A DNA stretch of 46,141 bases from an uncultured Oscillospiraceae bacterium (GTDB taxonomy: Bacteria > Bacillota > Clostridia > Oscillospirales > Oscillospiraceae): positions 1-46,141 of the forward strand of contig CAJOHR010000003.1 in NCBI GenBank assembly GCA_905234425.1, read 5' to 3'. Positions 36,300 to 43,901 of this stretch are shown piece by piece (position 1 is the first letter of the stretch; the number at the start of each line of letters is the position of its first letter). A program made the position numbers and the translations under genes. The notes beneath the pieces are model-generated. The model had not been told where the DNA came from. It worked only from the letters and a program-made list of their open reading frames with translations, and did no database searches.

Positions 36300-36309
36300 T
36301 TTTCCAACT

Positions 36310-38382
36310 TCAGCGCTCCGCGTCTCCCCGGAGCCGGAGCAGAATGGCCGATCTCTGGAGATCCACCTTTTCCCGGCCCGGAGTCAGCCGGATCTCCAGG
36401 GTCCTGGGCCCGGCGGTCATGCGGATAAGTCCCCGCTCCTCCAGTACGTCCAGGCACACACGGGTCCTGACAAAGGAGCAAGGCATGGAAACACTTCTGG
36501 CGATCTTCCGGGCCATGACATAGAATTCCTCCTCCACCACGCCCTCCTGGGCATTGGCGGAGAGATAGCGCCACACAGCGGCGAACTCCTCCCGGGGTGG
36601 GATCAGTCCGGCGGCCTCGGGGCCCCGGAGCTCATGGGACCGGAACCGGGCGTAGACCGCCTGATGGACCTCCATGGCCTGGCGGCACTCCAGGGAGGGG
36701 CGGATATCGATGATATTGAGCTGCACCGTCCGCTCACCCCGGTATTCGTTGATCTGGGGTGTGAAGGCCGCCTCCACCGTATCCCCCACGGCAATGGCCG
36801 CCCGGCGGGCTGTGACGGAGAAAAAGATCCCGGCCAGAGGCTTTCCGTTCCGGCTCAGCCGGAGCCGGAGATGCTTGCCGCCTCCCACCTCATGGATCTG
36901 GTCCACCGTCAGCTCATCCATATAAAACTGGGGTCTGGGGAAACCGGCCCCGAAGGGTTCCAGGCTGTCCAAGCTCTCCACGAAGGGCACGTTCATGAGC
37001 TCCTCCGGCACGGCACAGTCCAGGTCCAGGGTCTTCCCCTCAGGATGGTCCGCGCGCCAGCCCCGACAGAGCTCCGTCACCTGTTCCCGGAAGGCGCCGA
37101 TGTTCTCCCGGCGGATGGTGAAGCCCGCCGCCAGCTCATGGCCGCCGAAGTTCTCCAAAAGCGAGCTCAGGGTCTCCAGGGTGTTAAACAGCGGAAATCC
37201 GCCGTAGCTCCGGGAGGATGCCTTTCCCAGGTCCCCGGACATGCAGATCAGGAACACGGGGCAGCCGTATTCCTCCGCCAGCCGGGAGGCCACAATGCCC
37301 ACCACGCCCTGATGCCAGGTCTCCCCTGCCAGAACGATGGCGGGAAGCTCCGCGGCTTTGGCGTCTCCCAGCATGGCCATGGCGTCGTCGTAGATCTCCG
37401 CTTCTGTGGTCTGCCGCTGCCGGTTCAGCCGGCATAAGGCACCGGCCAGCTGCTCCGCCTCCAGGCGGTCCTCCGTCAGAAACAGCTCCGCCGCAAGCTG
37501 GACCTCACCCATGCGTCCGGCGGCGTTGATCCGGGGGGCCAGGGTGTAGCCGATGGCGGAGGAATTGATGGCGGAGGGCGTAAGCTGGCACTCCTTCATG
37601 AGGGCCAGCAGGCCCACCCTTCCCCGGCGCTGCATGGCCTCGATGCCGCCGGTGACCAGGACCCGGTTTTCATCCAGCAGGGGCATCACATCGGCCACGG
37701 TGCCCAGGGCCGCCAGGTCGCAGTATTCCTCCAAGATCTTGTCCTGATCTCCCAGGACGGCGGCGGCCAGCTTGAAGGCCACGCCCACGCCGGCCAGATG
37801 GGGAAAGGGATATTCAGAGTCCTTTCGATGGGGGTCCACCACCGCCACCGCGTCGGGCAGTTCGGACTTGCACTCATGGTGATCGGTGACCACCAGATCG
37901 ATCCCCAGCTCCCGGCAGAGGCGGGCCTCCTCCAGGGCGGTGATGCCGCAGTCCACAGTGATGATCAGCTCCACCTTCTGGTCGTGGAGCTGCCGGAGGG
38001 CTGCTTCATTCAGGCCGTAGCCCTCCTCCAGCCGGGCGGGAATATACCAAAGGCAGTCCGCCCCCATGTTCCGCAGAAAATCCGTCAGCAGGCAGGTGGA
38101 CGTAATGCCGTCCACGTCGTAATCCCCGTAAACCGCGATTCGCTCGCCCCGCTCCAGGGCCAGGGCTACCCGGGCGGCGGCTTTGTCCATATCCGGCAGG
38201 AGCATGGGGTCGTGCAGCTTTTTCCGGCCGGAGCGGAGCAGCTCCTCCGCAGCTTCCGGCGTCGAATAGCCTCGGGATACCAAAAGATTTGCGGCCAGGG
38301 GGGTGATCCCCGCCTGCACCAGCGTAGAAATCTGCGCTCCATCCGGCCTGGCAACATTCCAGGTACTGTACTTCAACTTCAA
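36310..38382 (-). CDS. recJ: single-stranded-DNA-specific exonuclease RecJ
   Basis: A 5'-to-3' ssDNA exonuclease used in recombination and mismatch or base-excision repair. About 690 residues: DHH-domain motifs are VYGDYDVDGITS (84-95), VDCG (143-146) and TDHH (166-169), and the DHHA1 part contains FGGHELAAG, followed by an OB domain. The C-terminal 130 residues resemble the extra domain of Firmicute RecJ. I chose TTG 38382 (MKLKYSTWNV) because GGAT lies 5 bases upstream. A TTG at 38400 would be only about 6 bases from the predicted transcript start. GTG 38385 is also possible. Confidence 0.93.
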   Translation of the reverse strand: MKLKYSTWNVARPDGAQISTLVQAGITPLAANLLVSRGYSTPEAAEELLRSGRKKLHDPMLLPDMDKAAARVALALERGERIAVYGDYDVDGITSTCLLTDFLRNMGADCLWYIPARLEEGYGLNEAALRQLHDQKVELIITVDCGITALEEARLCRELGIDLVVTDHHECKSELPDAVAVVDPHRKDSEYPFPHLAGVGVAFKLAAAVLGDQDKILEEYCDLAALGTVADVMPLLDENRVLVTGGIEAMQRRGRVGLLALMKECQLTPSAINSSAIGYTLAPRINAAGRMGEVQLAAELFLTEDRLEAEQLAGALCRLNRQRQTTEAEIYDDAMAMLGDAKAAELPAIVLAGETWHQGVVGIVASRLAEEYGCPVFLICMSGDLGKASSRSYGGFPLFNTLETLSSLLENFGGHELAAGFTIRRENIGAFREQVTELCRGWRADHPEGKTLDLDCAVPEELMNVPFVESLDSLEPFGAGFPRPQFYMDELTVDQIHEVGGGKHLRLRLSRNGKPLAGIFFSVTARRAAIAVGDTVEAAFTPQINEYRGERTVQLNIIDIRPSLECRQAMEVHQAVYARFRSHELRGPEAAGLIPPREEFAAVWRYLSANAQEGVVEEEFYVMARKIARSVSMPCSFVRTRVCLDVLEERGLIRMTAGPRTLEIRLTPGREKVDLQRSAILLRLRGDAER

Positions 38383-38412
38383 CACACATCCATAATTCAA
38401 TATTATCTGTCT

Positions 38413-38441
38413 ATTATATCAAAGAATCCGCAAAACCTCAA
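38413..38441 (-). promoter_or_regulatory. sigma-A promoter of the recJ-rel-mazG gene run
   Basis: On the minus strand, TTGAGG (38441-38436), 17 bases, perfect TATAAT (38418-38413). No other promoter is evident in the next 12 kb, where gene gaps are at most 62 bases. Confidence 0.82.
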
Positions 38442-38480
38442 GTTTTTATTCTGCCCTCGGCAACCAGGTATTAAGGTGTA

Positions 38481-38548
38481 AGAATATACCGTCTCTGTTT
38501 GATTTGTACGAAACGGATTGCAAAGCCCGACCGAAATCGGTATATTCT
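38481..38548. repeat. 11-bp inverted repeat AGAATATACCG...CGGTATATTCT, candidate operator
   Basis: AGAATATACCG (38481-38491) and its exact reverse complement (38538-38548) are centred 57 bases apart in the recJ/surface-protein intergenic region. The right copy covers the -10 box of the surface-protein promoter. A short ACCGA/TCGGT repeat (38530-38541) sits in the same promoter's spacer. Confidence 0.5.
38518..38546 (+). promoter_or_regulatory. sigma-A promoter of the surface protein gene
   Basis: TTGCAA (38518-38523), 17 bases, TATATT (38541-38546), about 47 bases before the ATG at 38593. Confidence 0.75.
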
Positions 38549-38592
38549 CCTTGTAACGCATAACTATGCAAATACGGAATAGGAGGATGAGC

Positions 38593-41500
38593 ATGAAAAA
38601 GAGACGTATTCTGGCCCTTTCCCTGGCGCTTGCCATGCTTCTGGGGCTCCTGGCGGTCCCCGTTCTGGCGGACGGCCCCGAGGGACCTCCGGATGCGGAG
38701 CCGGAGGAAACGGCTGTTCCCGAGGGCAATCAGATGGAAGGCGCCTGGATCTATGAGGTGGCCCAGGCCATGGGCATGGGCGGTCCGGGAGGACCCGGCG
38801 GTCCCCCGCCCGGGGGCATGCCCGGCGGCGACATGGGCGGCATGCCCGACGGTGATTCTGGAATGGGCGGTCCCGGCGGTGATCCCGGCATGGGCGGCTT
38901 TGATCCCTTTATGATGGGCGCCAGCGATCCCACAGCCACGCTGCTCTGGGGCAACGGCGACGAGAAAACCGGCAACGTGGTCATGATCCCCGCGAAGCTC
39001 GGAGGCTTTGAGGTGACCACCATCGGCAACGGCGCCCAGACCATTTCGTCCAACAACAAGAACGACGACGTGTACGTGCTGTTCCCCGAGGGCGTGACCA
39101 CCTTCTCCGCCCGGATGATCTACGACTACAACTCCACCTCCGGCTGGTCCATCCCGGCCTCTGTCACCTCCATTGCCAGCGGCACCTTCCTCTCCTGCCC
39201 CGGCACCTTCTACGGAGAGAGCGGCAGCGCGGCGGAGACCTACGCATCCTCGGATTCCACCCGGGATTTCGTGGACTACACCGCCGACGGCTCCGTGACC
39301 TTCACCGCCGAGACGTCGGAAGGCGGATGGATGCAGCCCACCGGCACCTATCATCTGCCCTCCGGCATGCTGGATGGAAAGCACACCGTTACCTTCCACA
39401 TGGTGGCGGACTATCAGTTCAAGATCAAGGGCCTCTGGGCAGACGGCCAGGAGGTTTCCGATGCTGCAGGGCAGCACGAATATGACCTGAACTATACGTT
39501 CACCGCAGATTCTGCAGGCGTCACAGTGGAATTTGAAGCAGATCCCGATGATTCCCGGGACCCGGACGCCATGAACCAGACCTTCGATTACGAGGCTCCC
39601 GCCATCACCAAGGGTGCGGTAGCTGACGGCGCAACGCTGCCCGACGATGTGAACGATTATCTGGGCGTTCACACCGGCTCCACCGCGAAGTATGACAACA
39701 CTATGGGCATTTCCACCGGCTATTACTATGCCGCCGACGGCAAGGTCTATGAAATGGTGAAGGCCTATCAGGACACGGACGAGGCCAAATATATGTCCAA
39801 GGCCGAGGCCATCAACGGCGTCTACGCCGCAGACAAGCTGGTGTTCGGAAAGGACTACGATCTGATCCGGGTGTACAACTACTACGAGGACGTTCAATCC
39901 GGCCCGGCCAGGGGCGTGGTGGAGCTCTACTGCACCTACCTTTACAAGGAAATCGACGTCTCCGACGTGAAGTCCCCCAACACCGTGGACAGCAGTCACA
40001 CCAACACCGCCTCCGTCTTCGTCCAGAAGGGCGGCGATCTGGAGCTGAACGACTTCACCTCCTACTGCTACACCGCAGGCAAGGGTCCCTCCGAGGCAGG
40101 CAACTTCTTCGGCATGGGCTCGGCCATCCATGTGGACGGCGGCGACGGCACCACGGCGGCCACCACATTCATCAACAAGGCCACCTCCACCCTGACCCTG
40201 CGGGATCCTCAGATCCTGGGCACGGTGAACTCTATTTACTCCACCGCCAACGGCGTCATCTACATCGAGGGCGGCAACGTGTTCTCCTGCACCTCCGGCG
40301 GCCACGGTCCCTATGTCTCCACCGGCGGTCAGATCCTGCTGAACACCGAGGGCACAGACCTGGTGGAGGCGGACGGCATGGTAAACCGGGTCACGGCCAG
40401 CCTCACCGCCTCCAAGCGGCCCGACAGCTCCTTATGCACCATGGCCCGGAATGCCGAAGGCGTCATGGAGGGCGTCTATCAGGACCATGAAAGCAACGTG
40501 ACCGTTGTGGTCACCGGCGACGAGGCCGGCACCGCCCTGGCCACAGACTCCGGCGGCGGCGTCATCGTAGCCAATCAGGTGGTGACGAAAACCTTCGGTC
40601 TCCGCTGCGCCGGCGTCTACTCCATCGGTTCCAACGAATCCTGGGTCTATTGTTACAACTCCAATCTGACCTCCTATCTGGACGCGGGCCTCTGCTCCGC
40701 CTCCGGCGGCTACATCTACGCCTACAACTGCGATATCAACGGCGTCATGGGCATCAAGTGCCGGGCCGGCGGCAACGCCGAGGCTGAGGAGACGGGCGTC
40801 CACGTGGCAAACTCCAGAGTGGCAGCCTACTTTGACGCGGAGGAAATGAAAAGCGCCTATGACGTAGGCGATGCGGACACCATGCGGAATCTGGTCGAGA
40901 GCGGCGAGCTGGACGTGGATTCCATCGGCATGGGCTATTCCAAGCTCAATATGTTTATCGACAAGGCCAACAGTCCCAAGTTCTACGAGGATTCCCTGGA
41001 CTGGTGGTTCACGGACAAGTCCAAGACTCCCGGCTACTCCGGCGGCAACAAATTCGCCGTCATGTATGTGGAGAACTCCTCCACCCCCATCTATGTGGAA
41101 GCCAGTAAGATGGTCAACCAGAACTATGTGGAGTACGGCGACGAGAGCAAGTTGGAAGCGGGAGAAATCCCCGCTGACAACCTGCTTCTCTCCGTGGAGG
41201 GCGCAGGCTCCGCCACGGTGTACTTCAAGGACGAAAACGATCAGACTCCCTGGGATCTCACCGGGCAGGACAACGGCACCACGGAACTGGTGGGCGATTT
41301 CTTCATCGGCGCCTATTCTCAGGGCGGCGGCGGTCCCGACGTGGGCACCGGCCCCAACGCGGCGAACCTGAACTTCGAGAACTCCCAGTGGGAGGGTACA
41401 GTCCTCTACGGCGACGAGGAGGAGATCACCGGCGTCTGCAGTCTGGACTTTGACTGGGATTCCCAGTGGAAGGTCACAGCGGACACCTACGTTTCCAATC

Positions 41501-41847
41501 TGGAGCTTATGGACCCGGCGAACATCACCGCCGACGAGCCCGTGACCGTCACCTTCGCCTCCACCTCCACCGTGGTTCCCGGCACCTACGGCAACGTGAC
41601 CCTGGAGGGTCCCGGCATGGAGGAATGGCCGGAGCATCCTGAGCCGGAGCCGGAGCCCGAACCGGAGGTCTCCGAAGCGCCCACGCCCGCACCGGAGCCC
41701 GAGGCCACGGCAGAGCCGGAGCCGGAGGTCTCCGAGGAGTCAGAAGAAGCCTCCGGCATTCCCGGCGGAGCCATTGCCGGAATCATCGCCGGCGTGGTGG
41801 TCCTGGGCGGCGGCGGCGCGCTGCTCTACAGAAAGAGAAAGAAATAA
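38593..41847 (+). CDS. large secreted, membrane-anchored surface protein with BspA-like remnant and probable beta-helix
   Basis: A 1084-residue protein starting at ATG 38593, 6 bases after AGGAGG. Residues 1-26 are a signal peptide ending VPVLA. Residues 61-109 are extremely rich in Gly, Met, Pro and Asp. Around 135-215, IGNGAQTISS, IPASVTSIASGTFLSC and FYGESGSAAETYA look like the end of a BspA-type leucine-rich repeat domain (LRR_5). The middle (about 460-760) has short strands rich in G, N, T and S, such as VIYIEGGNVFSCTSGGHGPY, as in right-handed beta-helix proteins. The C-terminus has a Glu/Pro-rich spacer (about 1015-1055), one membrane helix and RKRKK, with no LPxTG motif. Possible roles are adhesion or glycan binding; nothing catalytic is seen. 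Confidence 0.87.
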   Translation: MKKRRILALSLALAMLLGLLAVPVLADGPEGPPDAEPEETAVPEGNQMEGAWIYEVAQAMGMGGPGGPGGPPPGGMPGGDMGGMPDGDSGMGGPGGDPGMGGFDPFMMGASDPTATLLWGNGDEKTGNVVMIPAKLGGFEVTTIGNGAQTISSNNKNDDVYVLFPEGVTTFSARMIYDYNSTSGWSIPASVTSIASGTFLSCPGTFYGESGSAAETYASSDSTRDFVDYTADGSVTFTAETSEGGWMQPTGTYHLPSGMLDGKHTVTFHMVADYQFKIKGLWADGQEVSDAAGQHEYDLNYTFTADSAGVTVEFEADPDDSRDPDAMNQTFDYEAPAITKGAVADGATLPDDVNDYLGVHTGSTAKYDNTMGISTGYYYAADGKVYEMVKAYQDTDEAKYMSKAEAINGVYAADKLVFGKDYDLIRVYNYYEDVQSGPARGVVELYCTYLYKEIDVSDVKSPNTVDSSHTNTASVFVQKGGDLELNDFTSYCYTAGKGPSEAGNFFGMGSAIHVDGGDGTTAATTFINKATSTLTLRDPQILGTVNSIYSTANGVIYIEGGNVFSCTSGGHGPYVSTGGQILLNTEGTDLVEADGMVNRVTASLTASKRPDSSLCTMARNAEGVMEGVYQDHESNVTVVVTGDEAGTALATDSGGGVIVANQVVTKTFGLRCAGVYSIGSNESWVYCYNSNLTSYLDAGLCSASGGYIYAYNCDINGVMGIKCRAGGNAEAEETGVHVANSRVAAYFDAEEMKSAYDVGDADTMRNLVESGELDVDSIGMGYSKLNMFIDKANSPKFYEDSLDWWFTDKSKTPGYSGGNKFAVMYVENSSTPIYVEASKMVNQNYVEYGDESKLEAGEIPADNLLLSVEGAGSATVYFKDENDQTPWDLTGQDNGTTELVGDFFIGAYSQGGGGPDVGTGPNAANLNFENSQWEGTVLYGDEEEITGVCSLDFDWDSQWKVTADTYVSNLELMDPANITADEPVTVTFASTSTVVPGTYGNVTLEGPGMEEWPEHPEPEPEPEPEVSEAPTPAPEPEATAEPEPEVSEESEEASGIPGGAIAGIIAGVVVLGGGGALLYRKRKK

Positions 41848-41858
41848 GCGTTTATCAT

Positions 41859-41889
41859 GCGGGGAGCGGCAGCCGCTCCCCGCCTTTTT
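41859..41889 (+). terminator. intrinsic terminator of the surface protein gene
   Basis: An 11-bp stem (41859-41869 with 41873-41883), CAG loop, then C and TTTTT (41885-41889), 12 bases after the stop codon. Confidence 0.93.
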
Positions 41890-41942
41890 GTCCATTTCCT
41901 TCCCGTTCTGTAACCGTTTGAAGTCTTTTTGTCACATTTGAC

Positions 41943-41971
41943 TTGAAGCAGCCGGTCATCTATGGTATGAT
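41943..41971 (+). promoter_or_regulatory. sigma-A promoter of the moxR operon
   Basis: TTGAAG (41943-41948), 17 bases, TATGAT (41966-41971). The predicted transcript start near 41978 rules out the ATG at 41984 as a normally led start and favours TTG 42005. Confidence 0.7.
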
Positions 41972-42004
41972 AAGCTCAAGAATATGCTGAAAAGAGGGAT
42001 TTCC

Positions 42005-42934
42005 TTGAATTACGCGGAGCAGGTACTCAGTGAGGTCCGCCGCGCCATCATCGGCAAGGACGATATGATCCTGAAGACCTTTCTGACCATGCTGGCAGGG
42101 GGGCATCTTCTGCTGGAGGACAAACCCGGCGTGGGAAAAACCACCCTTGCCCTGGCCTTTTCCAGAGCCCTCCAGCTGGACTACAAGCGGATGCAGTTCA
42201 CGCCGGACGTTATGCCCACGGATGTGACGGGTTTTACCATCTACAACAAGCGGACCGGCGCCATGGAGTACCAGAAGGGCGCCATCCTCTGCAATCTGTT
42301 TCTGGCCGACGAGCTGAACCGGGCCTCTTCCCGGACCCAGGCGGCCCTGCTGGAGGCCATGGAGGAGGGCCAGGTCACCGTGGACGGAGAGACCCATCCC
42401 CTGCCCCGGCCCTTTATGGTCATTGCCGCCCAGAATCCCTACGGCTCCTCAGGCACCCAGCTTCTGCCCGACTCCCAGATGGACCGGTTCATGGTCCGGC
42501 TGACCATGGGCTATCCCGCGCCGGAAAACGAGCTGGAGCTGCTGCGCAGGAAATCCGAGGGCAATCCCCTGGACTTCATTCAGCCCGTGGCGGACCAGTC
42601 CATCCTCATCGCCATCCAGCAGAAGGTGGCGGCCACCTACGCCTCCGACGACATTTTCAAGTACATCATCCGTCTCACCACCGCCACCCGGAACCACCCC
42701 GATCTCCGACAGGGCGCCTCTCCCCGGGCCTCCGTGGCGCTGGCCTCCATGGCGAGGGCCGTGGGCTGGGTCCAGGGCCGGGACTACGTGATCCCGTCGG
42801 ACGTTCAGTTCATCTTTACGGACACCGTGGCCCACCGGCTGCTGCTGACCCGGCAGGCGGAGCAGGATCAAAAGACCGCCCGGGATATCTGCACGCAGAT
42901 CCTGCAGAAGACCCCTGCCCCGAAAATCAAGTGA
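42005..42934 (+). CDS. MoxR-family AAA+ ATPase
   Basis: A 309-residue AAA+ ATPase of the MoxR family, thought to act as a chaperone for partner proteins encoded next to it. Walker A is in EDKPGVGKTT (38-47), Walker B in LFLADELNRA (98-107), sensor 1 in IAAQNP, and the typical LPDSQMDRFMVRLTMGYP and HPDLRQGASPRASVAL follow. The start is TTG 42005: GAGGG lies 6 bases upstream, while the in-frame ATG at 41984 has no ribosome binding site and almost no leader. It is first of three genes with a DUF58 protein and a transglutaminase, a common bacterial trio. Confidence 0.93.
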   Translation: MNYAEQVLSEVRRAIIGKDDMILKTFLTMLAGGHLLLEDKPGVGKTTLALAFSRALQLDYKRMQFTPDVMPTDVTGFTIYNKRTGAMEYQKGAILCNLFLADELNRASSRTQAALLEAMEEGQVTVDGETHPLPRPFMVIAAQNPYGSSGTQLLPDSQMDRFMVRLTMGYPAPENELELLRRKSEGNPLDFIQPVADQSILIAIQQKVAATYASDDIFKYIIRLTTATRNHPDLRQGASPRASVALASMARAVGWVQGRDYVIPSDVQFIFTDTVAHRLLLTRQAEQDQKTARDICTQILQKTPAPKIK

Positions 42935-42941
42935 GGACATT

Positions 42942-43901
42942 ATGCTGAGAAACCGACTGATCTACCTGGGGACCCTGGTGGTGCTCTGCCTCTTTTGGGT
43001 GGCCTACTCGGGCTACGCGGCGGGACTCATGCTGGTCATTGCCCTGATCCTGCCGGTGTTTTCCTGGCTCATCAGCCTGCCCGGAGCCCTGTGCACCCGG
43101 GCAACCTTTCACGCCCCGGATCAGGTGACCCGGGGCAGCGAAGCCAGCGTCAAGCTGCAGCTGCAGCAGAGCCGGCTTTTCGCCACAGGACAAATCTGCG
43201 GGCGGCTTCGGGTCTACGACCCCACAGCCGGCCGCACTGTGCGTTTGCGGCTCCAGCGGACCGACGACGCCTTTCCCCTGGACACCTCCCACTGCTGCCA
43301 GTATCAGTGCGCCATCCGGCGGTTTCGGGTGCTGGATCTGATGGGGCTCATCCCTCTGCCGGTCCGCCGCCCTAAAGGTCTCACCGTGACGGTGATGCCC
43401 CTGCCCCAGGAGCCCCCGGAGCATCCCGACTGGGCAGGCAACACCGCTCTGGTGAACAAGCCCTTCTCCGGAAACGAAAACCCCTATGATCTCCGGGACT
43501 ACCGGACCGGCGACACCCTGAAGGCCATCCACTGGAAAAAGAGCGCGGCTCTGGACAAAACCGTGGTTCGGGACACCCTGGAGCCGGCCGATCGGGTGGC
43601 GCCCATGTGGATCGACTGGCCGGAGGACCCGGCAGGCCGGGACGAGGCCCTGGATCAGCTGGCCTGGTGTCTGATCTATCTCAAGCAGATGAACGCCGGG
43701 GCTTACCTCCAGTGGAAGGACCGGGACGGGACGACCCGCAGGATCTACGCCCCCCAGGGACAGCTGGACGATCTTCTTCCCCAGATGCTCCGGCAGCCCG
43801 CGGGACAGCGGGTGCCGCTGACCATTCTGCAGCCCAGGGAGGTCCTGCTCTCCGCAGGCATTCAGAGCGGTGCGGCCACGGAAAAGGAGGCGTCCCAATG
43901 A
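42942..43901 (+). CDS. DUF58-domain membrane protein
   Basis: A 319-residue protein with two N-terminal membrane helices (about 5-50), then a beta-rich cytosolic or surface region. A C-terminal DUF58 (von Willebrand A-like) domain contains the hallmark NPYDLRDYRTGDTLKAIHWK, close to the family's consensus R-x-Y-x-x-G-D-x-x-x-x-I-x-W-x. It is encoded 7 bases after the MoxR ATPase, its likely partner, and overlaps the transglutaminase gene by 4 bases. The ATG start at 42942 follows GAGGAC. Its molecular role is not established. Confidence 0.92.
   Translation: MLRNRLIYLGTLVVLCLFWVAYSGYAAGLMLVIALILPVFSWLISLPGALCTRATFHAPDQVTRGSEASVKLQLQQSRLFATGQICGRLRVYDPTAGRTVRLRLQRTDDAFPLDTSHCCQYQCAIRRFRVLDLMGLIPLPVRRPKGLTVTVMPLPQEPPEHPDWAGNTALVNKPFSGNENPYDLRDYRTGDTLKAIHWKKSAALDKTVVRDTLEPADRVAPMWIDWPEDPAGRDEALDQLAWCLIYLKQMNAGAYLQWKDRDGTTRRIYAPQGQLDDLLPQMLRQPAGQRVPLTILQPREVLLSAGIQSGAATEKEASQ

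Noticed and set aside
34397..36523. Plus-strand open frame of 708 codons opposite rel
   Set aside because: It is antisense to conserved rel, has no ribosome binding site or promoter and no protein-like domain pattern.
38446..40305. Minus-strand open frame of 619 codons opposite the surface protein gene
   Set aside because: It is Gly/His/Val-rich antisense of a low-complexity gene and overlaps the recJ promoter.
41630..41760. Tandem repeat or CRISPR-like array
   Set aside because: The repeats encode a Glu/Pro-rich spacer (EPEPEPEP) in frame; there are no spacers of uniform length and no cas genes.
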